From Streptomyces sp. H27-H1 (GTDB lineage Bacteria; Actinomycetota; Actinomycetes; Streptomycetales; Streptomycetaceae): DNA of 64,000 nt. Positions 23,282 to 31,624 of this stretch are shown piece by piece. The notes beneath the pieces are model-generated. The model was not told where the DNA came from and searched no databases. It saw only the letters and a program-made list of their open reading frames with translations. Numbering within the stretch: the stretch's first letter is position 1; each line of letters begins with the position of its first letter. Where the stretch lies: the NCBI RefSeq assembly GCF_026627445.1, contig NZ_JAPNLJ010000038.1, forward strand, positions 20,152 to 84,151, read 5' to 3'. The translations under genes were made by a program, and so were the position numbers.

Positions 23282-24231
23282 CCCTTTCTCGGCGCTGTGC
23301 GCAGGACGGCGGCCACCTCGCGGAGCAGGCCGCTCTTGGTGGGCTTGGGCGGGCCGGGAAGGACGTCGAAGCCGGCGGCGGTGACGGCTCGCAGGGCGGC
23401 GCGCCCTCCTCCCACGAAGCCCGCGAGGAGCAGTCGGAGCCTTCCGTGGACACTGCCCACGAGCGGCGTGCCTTCGTCGAGGAGCTCCCGCGCCCGTTCG
23501 GCTTCGAAGGCGATCAGGGCGCGTACGGACGCTCCCGCCGACGGGGCCTTCAGGTCGGCCTCGCTCACGTGGAAGCGGCGCATGTCCTCGCCCGGGAGGT
23601 AGATCCGGTCCCGGGCGAGGTCCTCGGTGACGTCCTGGAGGTGTTCGGCGATCTGCAGGGCGGTGCAGACGGCGTCGGAGCGGCGGATCCGCTCGGGGGT
23701 GCTGGTGCCGGTGAGGCCGAGTACGAGCCGGCCCACCGGGTTGGCGGAGAGCTCGCAGTAGCCGACGAGGTCGCCGTACGTGGCGTAGCGCGAGACCCGC
23801 TGGTCCTGGCGGTTGGCTTCGATGAGCCCGAGGAAGGGCTCGGGGGTCAGCGCGTGGGCGCGCACCACGGGCTGCAGAGCCAGCATCAGGGGGTGGCGCG
23901 GGGGGCCGTCGGTGCCGCCGAAGACGCGCCTGAGGTCCGCTTCGAAGGCGTCGAGCATCGCGGTCCGGTCGTCCGCGGCGGCGGGGTCCAGACCGAGCAG
24001 CACGGCGTCGTGGCCGCCGGGGGCGAGGTCTCCGTCGCCGATGTCGTCGACCAGGCGGGCGTACCCGTAGACCGCCATCAGGCCCTCGCGCCACGCGCGG
24101 GGCAGGAAGGCGGGGGCGACGGGGAAGTTCTCGGAGCTCGCCTTGCCGAGGGTGGCGGCGGCCGGTCGGGAGAGGGCGGAGGCGTCGGGCAGCTCGCGGG
24201 GCCGGGGACTGGTGCCGTGCCCCGGGGTCAC
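23278..24231 (-). CDS. hpnC: Hydroxysqualene synthase HpnC
   Basis: The 317-residue protein has ARLVDDIGDGD and IAEHLQDVTEDLARDRIYLP as its two aspartate-rich motifs and KASSENFPVAPAFLPRAWR near the N-terminus, typical of HpnC. It converts presqualene diphosphate, made by HpnD, to hydroxysqualene. It is the first large gene of the hopanoid operon. The GTG at 24231 overlaps the stop of a 21-codon frame (GTGA), which suggests translational coupling to a leader peptide. Confidence 0.9.
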   Translation of the reverse strand: MTPGHGTSPRPRELPDASALSRPAAATLGKASSENFPVAPAFLPRAWREGLMAVYGYARLVDDIGDGDLAPGGHDAVLLGLDPAAADDRTAMLDAFEADLRRVFGGTDGPPRHPLMLALQPVVRAHALTPEPFLGLIEANRQDQRVSRYATYGDLVGYCELSANPVGRLVLGLTGTSTPERIRRSDAVCTALQIAEHLQDVTEDLARDRIYLPGEDMRRFHVSEADLKAPSAGASVRALIAFEAERARELLDEGTPLVGSVHGRLRLLLAGFVGGGRAALRAVTAAGFDVLPGPPKPTKSGLLREVAAVLRTAPRKG

Positions 24232-24293
24232 CGCCCGCCGCCCGCGGCGGGGACGGCCGTCGTGCGTGGGGGCCGGAGAATTCCCGTAGCCAT
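24228..24293 (-). CDS. Possible 21-residue leader peptide of the hopanoid operon
   Basis: ATG at 24293 opens a frame of 21 codons (MATGILRPPRTTAVPAAGGGR) whose TGA overlaps the GTG start of hpnC. GGGAG lies about 12 bases upstream. Its position at the head of the operon and the exact GTGA junction suggest a translated leader that couples ribosomes into hpnC. The short length means chance is not excluded. An alternative is that the hpnC start itself has been misread. Confidence 0.4.
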   Translation of the reverse strand: MATGILRPPRTTAVPAAGGGR

Positions 24294-24599
24294 TGCCGTC
24301 ACATCTCCCGTTCTACACTGCCAACCCAATACATCCCATTTCGGACACGCCGCCGGGTTTTCCCCGGGGCGTTCTGGGCCATTCACCTATGGGGGGAATC
24401 GCCCCCTCTTGCCCGCGATTGAGGACTGGCCCAGCTTACGCTGTACAACGGCACGGAGGCTCGACGGGTATTCACTCCGCCACCCCATGTCGCCCGCACG
24501 CCACCCGTGCGAATAACGGCCGCCGAGCACGGCGGGCATCCGTACGGCATGCGTCGGCCCCCGCCGCCGGACGCGGTGGGGGCCGTCGGTGGAAATCCG
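24294..24599. other. Intergenic region upstream of the hopanoid operon
   Basis: The hopanoid promoter must lie here, read on the minus strand, between the exporter operon end (24600) and the leader frame (24293). Apart from the hairpin at 24555-24585 I see no clear vegetative promoter. The stretch 24300-24350 is AT-richer than its surroundings, which suits a promoter. Confidence 0.4.
24555..24585 (-). terminator. Terminator of the glycopolymer/ABC exporter operon
   Basis: A 12-bp stem with one G-T pair (24555-24566 with 24574-24585) and a 7-base loop lies 15-45 bases past the stop of the ABC ATPase gene on the minus strand. It would end the seven-gene operon before the hopanoid promoter. Confidence 0.65.
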
Positions 24600-25376
24600 T
24601 CAGCCGGTCGCCTTCTCGTACGCCGCGACGACTTCCGCGGTGGGACCGTCCATCAGGAGTTCTCCGCGCTCCAGCCACAGCACCCGGTCACAGGTGTCGC
24701 GGATGGAGTTGTTGTTGTGGCTCACCAGGAAAACGGTGCCGGCCTTCTTGCGCAGTTCGCGGATGCGCGCCTCGGAACGCACCTGGAACTTCCGGTCACC
24801 GGTGGCGAGGGCCTCGTCGATCATCAGGACGTCGTGGTCCTTCGACGCCGCGATGGAGAAACGCAGGCGCGCCGCCATACCGGAGGAGTAGGTGCGCATC
24901 GGCAGTGAGATGAAGTCGCCCTTCTCGTTGATGCCGGAGAACTCGACGATGTCCTGGTAGCGCTCCCTGATCTGCTCGCGGCTCATGCCCATCGCGAGAC
25001 CGCCGAGGACCACGTTGCGCTCGCCGGTGAGGTCGTTCATCAGCGCCGCGTTGACACCCAGCAGCGAGGGCTGGCCGTCGGTGTAGACCTTGCCCGACTC
25101 GCAGGGCAGAAGGCCCGCGATGGCGCGCAGCAGGGTGGACTTGCCGGAGCCGTTGGAGCCGATGACACCGATGGCCTCGCCCCGGTACGCCGTGAAGGAG
25201 ACCCCGCGCACTGCGTGGACCCGGCGGACACCGGGTGAGTCGCCGCCCCGGCGGACGATCTTGCTGAGCGCCGCCGTGGCGCTGCCCTTGCCGGAGCTGC
25301 CGGTGTTGACGCGGTAGACGATGTGCACGTCGTCGGCGATGACGGTGGGGATATGCCCCTGGTTGTTCTCAGCCAC
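24600..25376 (-). CDS. Polysaccharide/teichoic-acid-type ABC exporter, ATP-binding subunit (TagH-like)
   Basis: The 258-residue ATPase has Walker A GSNGSGKST at residues 73-81, the signature TYSSGMAARL and Walker B VLMIDEALATGD. The lengthened N-terminus ending in HAVRGVSF and the EALATGD form are typical of O-antigen/teichoic acid exporters (Wzt/TagH type). Length shows no C-terminal carbohydrate-binding extension. Its start overlaps the end of the permease gene by eight bases. It probably powers export of the polymer or lipid-linked product made by the upstream genes. Confidence 0.88.
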   Translation of the reverse strand: MAENNQGHIPTVIADDVHIVYRVNTGSSGKGSATAALSKIVRRGGDSPGVRRVHAVRGVSFTAYRGEAIGVIGSNGSGKSTLLRAIAGLLPCESGKVYTDGQPSLLGVNAALMNDLTGERNVVLGGLAMGMSREQIRERYQDIVEFSGINEKGDFISLPMRTYSSGMAARLRFSIAASKDHDVLMIDEALATGDRKFQVRSEARIRELRKKAGTVFLVSHNNNSIRDTCDRVLWLERGELLMDGPTAEVVAAYEKATG

Positions 25377-26298
25377 GGCCGTAACGCTCCTCAGCCTTCC
25401 AGAAGTACACGAATCCGCCGAGGCCGATCAGGACCGCCCAGGCGACGGCGAAGGCCCAGACGTGCGGCGGCAGGTTCTCCCGGCCGTACCCGTCGATGAG
25501 TGCGAACCGGATCAGGTCCATGTAGATCGCGGCGGGGTTCCACTGCAGTGCGTCCGCGATCCACGAGGGCCTGCCCTTGAGCTGCTCGGTGATCGAGAAC
25601 ATGACGCCGGAGGCGTACATCCACGTACGCGTGACGAACGGCATGAGCTGCGCGAGGTCGGGGGTCTTGGAACCCATCCGGCCGAAGACCAGGGCGAGGC
25701 CGGTGTTGAAGGCGAACTGGAGGATCAGCGCCGGCACCACGAGCAGCCAGGACAGGCTCGGGTAATTACCGAAGGCGATCGTGACCACGAACACGACGAC
25801 CATCGAGAACAGCAGCTGCTGGAGCTGCTGGAGCGAGAAGGAGATCGGCAGCGAGGCACGTGGGAAGTGCAGGGCGCGGACCAGGCCGATATTGGCCGGG
25901 ATCGCCCTGACGCCCGCCATCAGCGAGCTCTGCGTGAAGGTGAAGACGAAGACACCGATCACGAGGAAGGGGATGTAGTCCTGCTTGTTGATGCCCTTGC
26001 CGGCGTCCAGGATCAGGCCGAAGATCAAGTAGTAGACCAGCGCGTTCAGCAGGGGGGTGGCCACCTGCCAGATCTGGCCGAGCTTCGCCTGGCTGTACTG
26101 GGCCATCAGTTTGGCCCGGGAGAACGCGATGATGAAGTGGCGTCGGTCCCAGAGCTGCCGTACGTATTCGGCCAGGCCCGGCCGGGCTCCGCTGACGGTC
26201 AGGCCGTACTTCCTGGCCAGGTCCGCGGAACTCAGCCCGGCGTCTTCGGACGGCGGGTTGCTCGTGGCGAGGGCGCCGTCCTGGGTTGTGTCACTCAC
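25369..26298 (-). CDS. Polysaccharide/teichoic-acid-type ABC exporter, permease (TagG-like)
   Basis: The 309-residue membrane protein is an ABC-2 type permease with about six membrane segments. It has the amphipathic RRHFIIAFSRAKLMAQYSQAKLGQIW entry region and a conserved cytoplasmic ALHFPRASLPISFSLQQLQQL block. The first 60 residues are hydrophilic. It forms the channel for the TagH-like ATPase encoded next. A 96-base gap separates it from the glycosyltransferase upstream, but all genes run the same way. Confidence 0.88.
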   Translation of the reverse strand: MSDTTQDGALATSNPPSEDAGLSSADLARKYGLTVSGARPGLAEYVRQLWDRRHFIIAFSRAKLMAQYSQAKLGQIWQVATPLLNALVYYLIFGLILDAGKGINKQDYIPFLVIGVFVFTFTQSSLMAGVRAIPANIGLVRALHFPRASLPISFSLQQLQQLLFSMVVVFVVTIAFGNYPSLSWLLVVPALILQFAFNTGLALVFGRMGSKTPDLAQLMPFVTRTWMYASGVMFSITEQLKGRPSWIADALQWNPAAIYMDLIRFALIDGYGRENLPPHVWAFAVAWAVLIGLGGFVYFWKAEERYGRG

Positions 26299-26394
26299 AA
26301 GATGAAACTTTCCGTCTTCATGATGCGGCAGAAGGTGGCATCGGGCCTGAGTCGATCGGATCGTGATCGCGCCATGGTCTCAGACCCGGACGTG

Positions 26395-27297
26395 TCAGAT
26401 GACAGGCGGTCTTCCCAGCCGGGTCAGCCGCCAGACCGTACGCCACTTCATGGGGCGCCGGGGACCGCAGGAGGTCGTCCAGCCCTCCTTGAACCCCCCG
26501 AACCAGGCCTTGAGCGCGGGTCCCGAAGGCTTGCGCAAGAGCGTCAGCACAAGCCAGACGCCCACGTAGACCGGGACCAGCGGTGCGGGCAGGTTGCGGC
26601 GGGCGAGCCACACCCGGTTGCGAGCCACCATACGGTGGTAGACCGCGTGCCGGGAGGGAGCGGTGGCGGGGTGCAGAAGCACCATGTCCGCGCGGTAGTC
26701 GATCAGCCACCCGGCGTCGAGCGCCCGCCAGGCCAGGTCGGTCTCCTCGTGCGCGTAGAAGAACTGCCCCGGCAGGTCGCCGACCTGCTCGAACACCTTC
26801 GTGCGGACGGCGTTGGCGCCGCCCAGGAAGGTGGTGACGCGCGAGGAGCGCATCGGGTCGGAGGCCCTCAGCCGGGGTACGTGCCGGCGCTGGGTCTCGC
26901 CGGTCTGCGGATCGGCGATCCGGAAGCTGACGATGCCCAGCTCCGGGTCCTCGGCGAAGGCCTGGCGGCACAGCTCGGCGGTGTCGGTGCGCTCCAGCAG
27001 CCCGTCGTCGTCCAGGAAGAGGAGGACGTCCACGTCGAAACCGTCGGCGCCCGGGGTACGGAACGCTTCGATGCCCACGTTGCGGCCGCCGGGGATGCCC
27101 AGGTTCTCGGGCAGCTCCACGGTGCGCACGCCGGCCGCCGGGTCCGCCAGGCCGGTGAGCCGCACGCCCTGGCCCACGACGACCACCTCGACCGGGGCCC
27201 CGACCTGCCGGGCCACGGAGTCGAGGAGCGCCTTGAGCTCGTCCGGGCGGTTGCCCATGGTGATGATGACGGCGCCCAGCCGCAGGGGCGCAGTCAC
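26395..27297 (-). CDS. Family 2 glycosyltransferase
   Basis: The 300-residue protein begins with the GT-A nucleotide-binding motif LGAVIITMGNRPDELKALLDSV and has LLFLDDDG (metal-binding DxD region), FLGGANAVRTKVFEQVG and FFYAHEETDLAWR, the usual GT2 acceptor-site blocks. A hydrophobic patch near the C-terminus (VPVYVGVWLVLTLL) may anchor it to the membrane. The GTG at 27297 overlaps the stop of the phosphatidyltransferase (GTGA), so both are made together. It likely adds a sugar to the phosphoglycerol- or inositol-type product of the cluster. Confidence 0.85.
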   Translation of the reverse strand: MTAPLRLGAVIITMGNRPDELKALLDSVARQVGAPVEVVVVGQGVRLTGLADPAAGVRTVELPENLGIPGGRNVGIEAFRTPGADGFDVDVLLFLDDDGLLERTDTAELCRQAFAEDPELGIVSFRIADPQTGETQRRHVPRLRASDPMRSSRVTTFLGGANAVRTKVFEQVGDLPGQFFYAHEETDLAWRALDAGWLIDYRADMVLLHPATAPSRHAVYHRMVARNRVWLARRNLPAPLVPVYVGVWLVLTLLRKPSGPALKAWFGGFKEGWTTSCGPRRPMKWRTVWRLTRLGRPPVI

Positions 27298-28073
27298 TTG
27301 AGCCTGCTGGAGGCCAGGACCGACACCAGGTGCAGCACCGTCTGCAGCAGTGCGATGCCGGCGAGCACCGCGACGCCGAGGCGGGAGAAGTACAGGTCGC
27401 CGCGGACCTGGTCCAGGACGGCCAGCACCAGGATGAGCATCGAGGCCTCGATGCCGAGGACCAGGCGGTGGAACTTGAATGCGGCGGCGGCCCGGCGGGC
27501 GAGCGCCATGCCGGACGAGCGGGGCGTGGCCGCCGCGTCCTGGACCACGGGCTTGCCGGCCTGGTGGCGGGCGACGCCGACCAGGTCGGTCTCGGCCTTG
27601 ATCAGGATCGCGCCGAGCGCCGCGAGGGTGCCCAGGAAGGCCCACAGCCAGTCGATGCGCCCGGTGCCCCACAGGTCGGAGGCGCGCAGGCCGAAGCCGA
27701 CCAGCACCGCCGCGTCGCACAGGTAGGCGCCGACCCGGTCCAGGTAGACCCCGGACAGCGAGAACTGCTTCTTCCAGCGGGCGACCTCGCCGTCGACGCA
27801 GTCGAGCAGCAGGTACATCTGTACCGCCACCACGCCGAGGACGGCGCCCCAGATGCCCGGCACCAGCAGGGCCGGGGCGGCGAGGACGCCGGCGAGGGTC
27901 ATCACGTAGGTCAGCTGGTTCGGCGTGACCTTGGTGGTGACCAGGAAGCGGGTGATGCGCAGGGAGATCTCGCGCATGTAGAGGCGCCCGCCCCAGTGCT
28001 CACCGCTGACCCTGTCCTTGACCCCTGCGGGGTGAACGACGGGGCGGAGTTCAGCTACGGATGGTCTTGGCAT
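27294..28073 (-). CDS. CDP-alcohol phosphatidyltransferase family protein
   Basis: The 259-residue protein has several membrane segments and the motif DCVDGEVARWKKQFSLSG followed by VYLDRVGA. This fits DxxDGxxARx8GxxxDxxx, but the fourth Asp is replaced by Ala. That residue is thought to help catalysis, so activity may be altered. The family transfers a phosphoalcohol from a CDP-linked donor to an alcohol acceptor inside the membrane. It overlaps the dehydrogenase upstream by 23 bases and the glycosyltransferase by four. Partners suggest a CDP-polyol donor made by the cluster's own nucleotidyltransferase. Confidence 0.85.
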   Translation of the reverse strand: MPRPSVAELRPVVHPAGVKDRVSGEHWGGRLYMREISLRITRFLVTTKVTPNQLTYVMTLAGVLAAPALLVPGIWGAVLGVVAVQMYLLLDCVDGEVARWKKQFSLSGVYLDRVGAYLCDAAVLVGFGLRASDLWGTGRIDWLWAFLGTLAALGAILIKAETDLVGVARHQAGKPVVQDAAATPRSSGMALARRAAAAFKFHRLVLGIEASMLILVLAVLDQVRGDLYFSRLGVAVLAGIALLQTVLHLVSVLASSRLK

Positions 28074-29112
28074 AGTCGGAGTAAGCGTCCCTGATCTCGA
28101 CTGCGGACAGGTTGAGGTGCTCCAGGATCGTGAACCGTCCCGGACGGGTCTGGGGGGCGTACTCGACGGCCGCGACGAACTCGTCCACGCTGAACCCGAT
28201 CTCCTCGGGCAGCACGGGCAGGCCGTGACCGCGCAGCACCCGGACGAAGAGCTCGGACTGCTCCTTGGCCCCCCGCAGGTGCATGGCGAAGGCCGCGCCG
28301 ATGCCCACCTGCTCGCCGTGGAGCGCGGAGCGTCCCGGGTAGAGCAGGTCGAAGGCGTGGCTGATCTCGTGGCAGGCGCCGGACGAGGGGCGGGTGTCCC
28401 CGCTGATCGCCATGGCGATGCCCGAGAGGACGAGCGCCTCGGACAGCACGGTGAGGAACTCGTCGTCGCCGACCCCGCCGGGGTGGCGCAGTACGGACTC
28501 TCCGGCGGTACGGGCCATGGCGGCGGCCAGGCCGTCGACGGGCTCGCCGTTGAGGCGGTGCGAGAGCTCCCAGTCGGCGATGGCCGAGATGTTGGAGATC
28601 ACGTCGCCGACGCCCGCGCGGACGAACCGCACCGGGGCCTCGCGGATCACGTCGAGGTCGACGACCATCGCGATCGGCATGGGCACTCCGTAGGAGCCCC
28701 GGCCGTTGTCGTTGTCCAGGATGGACACCGGCGAGCAGATGCCGTCGTGGGAGAGGTTGGTCGCGACGGCCACCATGGCCAGCCCGACCCGCGCCGCGGC
28801 GTACTTCGCCACGTCGATGATCTTGCCTCCGCCCAGGCCCACGACGGCGTCGTAGCGGCGGCCCTTTATGTCGTCGGCCAGCTTGACCGCGGAGTCGATG
28901 GTCCCGTCCACGACGGGGTACCAGTCGGCGTGCGGCAGCACGGACTCCAGCTTGGCGCGCAGCACCGCGCCGGAGCCGCCGCTGATGGCGATCGCGAGCT
29001 TGCCGGACGAGGAGACGCGCTGGTCGGCCAGGAGGCCGGCCAGATCGTCCATCGCGCCGCGGCTGATGTCGACGACGACGGGCGAGGGGATGAGCCTCGT
29101 CAGTACTGGCAT
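28051..29112 (-). CDS. Glycerol-1-phosphate dehydrogenase-like enzyme (iron-containing alcohol dehydrogenase superfamily)
   Basis: The 353-residue protein has AVVGLGGGKIIDVAKYAA as dinucleotide-binding site and the metal-binding region SSGACHEISHAFDLL, then ALHGEQVGIGAAF. VATNLSHDGICSPVS places it near the G1PDH (AraM/EgsA) branch rather than the general alcohol dehydrogenases. Archaeal enzymes make sn-glycerol-1-phosphate from dihydroxyacetone phosphate, and Bacillus AraM does likewise. The start at 29112 keeps a 13-base overlap with the nucleotidyltransferase upstream. In this operon it may supply the polyol phosphate that is then activated with CTP. 3-Dehydroquinate-synthase-like chemistry is an alternative. 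Confidence 0.8.
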   Translation of the reverse strand: MPVLTRLIPSPVVVDISRGAMDDLAGLLADQRVSSSGKLAIAISGGSGAVLRAKLESVLPHADWYPVVDGTIDSAVKLADDIKGRRYDAVVGLGGGKIIDVAKYAAARVGLAMVAVATNLSHDGICSPVSILDNDNGRGSYGVPMPIAMVVDLDVIREAPVRFVRAGVGDVISNISAIADWELSHRLNGEPVDGLAAAMARTAGESVLRHPGGVGDDEFLTVLSEALVLSGIAMAISGDTRPSSGACHEISHAFDLLYPGRSALHGEQVGIGAAFAMHLRGAKEQSELFVRVLRGHGLPVLPEEIGFSVDEFVAAVEYAPQTRPGRFTILEHLNLSAVEIRDAYSDYAKTIRS

Positions 29113-29852
29113 GCGATCGTCCGGCCCTTGGCGAGGTCGTCGTGGTTGTCGATCTCGACCCACTTGATGTCACCGATGGGGGCCACGTCGATGGTGAAGC
29201 CGTCGTTGACGAGCTGCTGGTAGCCGTCCTCGTAGTAGAGGTCGGGGTCGCGCTCGAACGTGGTCTTCAGGGCCTCGGCCAGCGCCTCCGCGGCCTCCGG
29301 CTCGATGAGGGTGACGCCGATGTACTCGCCGGTCGCGGTGGCGGGGTCCATCAGCTTGGTGATCCGCTGGACGCCCTTGTCGCCGTCGGTGATGACCTTC
29401 ATCTCCTCGTCGGCCAGGTTCTTGACCGTGTCGAGGGCGAGGATGATCTTCTGGCCGTTGCCGCGGGCGGCGAGCAGGGTCTTCTCGACGGAGACCGGGT
29501 GGACGGTGTCGCCGTTGGCGAGGATCACGCCCTGCTTGAGGACGTCACGAGCGCACCACAGGGAGTAGGCGTTGTTCCACTCCTCGGCCTTGTCGTTGTC
29601 GATCAGCGTGATCTTGACGCCGTACTTGGCCTCCAGGGCCTCCCGGCGCTCGTACACGGCTTCCTTGCGGTAGCCGACGACGATGGCGACCTCGGTGAGG
29701 CCGACCTCGGCGAAGTTGCCGAGCGTCAGGTCGAGGACCGTGATGCTTTCCTCGGCGCCTTCGGGGCCGACTGGCACGAGGGCCTTGGGCAGGGTGTCGG
29801 TGTACGGACGCAGCCGGCGTCCGGCTCCGGCAGCGAGGACGAGGCCGATCAT
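29100..29852 (-). CDS. Sugar/polyol-phosphate nucleotidyltransferase
   Basis: The 250-residue protein starts MIGLVLAAGAGRRLRPYTDTLPKAL, the signature of NTP transferases that activate sugar or polyol phosphates, and has ILANGDTVHP with the metal-binding Asp and WVEIDNHDDL near the end. Proteins of this kind include inositol-1-phosphate cytidylyltransferases. Lying between two genes that use or make CDP-alcohols, it is likely to form a CDP-glycerol- or CDP-inositol-type donor. Its ATG overlaps the stop of the DUF5941 protein (ATGA). Confidence 0.85.
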   Translation of the reverse strand: MIGLVLAAGAGRRLRPYTDTLPKALVPVGPEGAEESITVLDLTLGNFAEVGLTEVAIVVGYRKEAVYERREALEAKYGVKITLIDNDKAEEWNNAYSLWCARDVLKQGVILANGDTVHPVSVEKTLLAARGNGQKIILALDTVKNLADEEMKVITDGDKGVQRITKLMDPATATGEYIGVTLIEPEAAEALAEALKTTFERDPDLYYEDGYQQLVNDGFTIDVAPIGDIKWVEIDNHDDLAKGRTIACQY

Positions 29853-31624
29853 GCTGGTTCTCCTTCGTCATGTACGGCGGGTGCCCCGGAGGACACCCAG
29901 AAGCGGATGCTCTCCAGGAGCACCACGAGTGCCACGAACACGGCGAGGGCCGTGAGCGCGACGGGGAAGTCCACGGCGCGCGACGCCAGGACGGAGGCCA
30001 GGACCGTGATCAACAGAACCCGGCCCTCGTGCCCGCCGATCGTCCGCACCAGCCAGTGCGGGGGCGCGCCGGTGCCACCGCGGATGCGGTAGACGGTGTC
30101 GTAGTGATGGTAGGCGACCGCCGCGACCAGTCCGAATGCCGCCGGAAGGGCCCCGGGGACGTCCGCCTTGGCCGCGAGGATCAGGACGGTGGTGTACTCG
30201 GCGGCCCGGAAGACGGGCGGCACGAGCCAGTCGAGCGCTCCCTTGAGGGGCCGGGCGACGGCCGCGCCGGCGAGTACGGCGTAGAACACGGCGGCGACGA
30301 TCACCTGGCGGGCCCCGAACCCGTAGGCCCAGGCCGCCCACAGCAGCGCCGCCGAGCCGATCAGGGCGGCGACGATCCCGGCGCCGGGGGCCATCCGCCC
30401 CACCAGGCGGCCCGCGAGCTCGGCGACCGGGCCCGAATCCGCCAGGTCCGCCAGGGCCCGGGCGGCCCGGTCGGTCCGCTTCGCCTTGCGGGTCAGCGAG
30501 CGCAGGACCCGGCCGGCGGTGGTGTAGAGCGCTCCGAAGGCGCAGCCGACGAGCAGGGCGTAGAAGACGATCCGGGGGGTGGTCACGGCGGTCAGCACCG
30601 CGATCATGGCCCAGCGCTCGCCGATCGGGAGGATGATCATCCGCCGGACCCAGACCGTCCAGCCGACGCTGTCGAGCTTGACCGACAGGGCGGCGGTGGG
30701 GCTCCCGGAAGGAGAGGCCGCAGCGGCCGCTGCGTCGTGGTTGGCCTCGTTGAAGGCGAAGTCCACGACGTGCCGGCAGGTCATCAGGATCATGGCGCCG
30801 AGGGCCAGGGCCCATACGTCGTCGCCGTTCCTGGCCGCGCCGAGGGCGAGGCCCGCGTAGAAGGAGTACTCCTTCGCGCGGTCGAACGTGGCGTCGAGCC
30901 AGGCGCCCATCGTCGAGTACTGGAGCGAGTAGCGGGCGAGCTGCCCGTCCGTGCAGTCCAGGACGAAGGAGACGAGGAGCAGCACGCCGGCCGCCACGTA
31001 GCCCCAGCGGTCGCCGGTGGCGGCGCAGCCGGCCGCGATCAGCGCGGTGATCAGCGAGGCGGTGGTGACCTGGTTGGGGGTCAGTCCGCGGCGCGCGCAC
31101 CAGCGGGCGATGTAGCGCGAGTACGGGCTGATGAAGAAGGTGGTGAAGAACCCGTCGCGGGACTTCACGGCGGTGCGCAGCCGCACGGCCTCGTCGTCGA
31201 CGGCCGCGACGGCGGCGGCCGCCGCCGCGCGCTCGGCGGTGGTGGCGGGCACTGCGGCGACGAGGGTGCCCAGCTCGGGGCGGTGCACGGGGGTGCCGGC
31301 GGCCTCGACGGCGGCGGCGAGCCGGTCGGGGTACGGTCCGTTGCCCACGGGCGCGGACGCGTCGAGGGCGGCGGCCCGGTCCAGGTCGGCGCGGGCGCCG
31401 GGCTGGACGGCGAGGGCGCCGGTGACGGCGCAGACGTCGAACCGCGGGTCGGTCAGCGCGAGGCGCAGCGCGTGCACGTGCCCGACGAACTCTCCGTCCA
31501 CGACGGCCACCCGCTGGTCGGCGGGTACGAGCGCCAGCGCGGCGGCGGTGTCCGACGGGGTGGCCGCGGGTCGGACCTCGAAGCCGAGCGAGCGCAGCTC
31601 GTCGGCGAGCGCTGATCCGGGCAC
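29849..31624 (-). CDS. DUF5941 protein with CDP-alcohol phosphatidyltransferase domain
   Basis: The protein of about 591 residues has three parts. The N-terminal soluble domain (about 1-150) looks like a nucleotidyltransferase-type Rossmann fold. A membrane domain carries the complete motif DCTDGQLARYSLQYSTMG then AWLDATFD (DxxDGxxARx8GxxxDxxxD). A second multi-span region of about six segments (roughly 390-580) matches DUF5941. The start given is GTG 31624, which lacks a ribosome binding site. A CTG at 31654, nine bases after AAGGAG, would add PTVILTGLPV and complete the first beta strand, so it is likely the true start. It is the first gene of the glycopolymer operon. Confidence 0.82.
   Translation of the reverse strand: MPGSALADELRSLGFEVRPAATPSDTAAALALVPADQRVAVVDGEFVGHVHALRLALTDPRFDVCAVTGALAVQPGARADLDRAAALDASAPVGNGPYPDRLAAAVEAAGTPVHRPELGTLVAAVPATTAERAAAAAAVAAVDDEAVRLRTAVKSRDGFFTTFFISPYSRYIARWCARRGLTPNQVTTASLITALIAAGCAATGDRWGYVAAGVLLLVSFVLDCTDGQLARYSLQYSTMGAWLDATFDRAKEYSFYAGLALGAARNGDDVWALALGAMILMTCRHVVDFAFNEANHDAAAAAASPSGSPTAALSVKLDSVGWTVWVRRMIILPIGERWAMIAVLTAVTTPRIVFYALLVGCAFGALYTTAGRVLRSLTRKAKRTDRAARALADLADSGPVAELAGRLVGRMAPGAGIVAALIGSAALLWAAWAYGFGARQVIVAAVFYAVLAGAAVARPLKGALDWLVPPVFRAAEYTTVLILAAKADVPGALPAAFGLVAAVAYHHYDTVYRIRGGTGAPPHWLVRTIGGHEGRVLLITVLASVLASRAVDFPVALTALAVFVALVVLLESIRFWVSSGAPAVHDEGEPA

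Noticed and set aside
28055..29173. Alternative frame over the G1PDH-like gene
   Set aside because: Arg/Pro-rich translation without motifs; the frame at 28051-29112 has the full dehydrogenase pattern.
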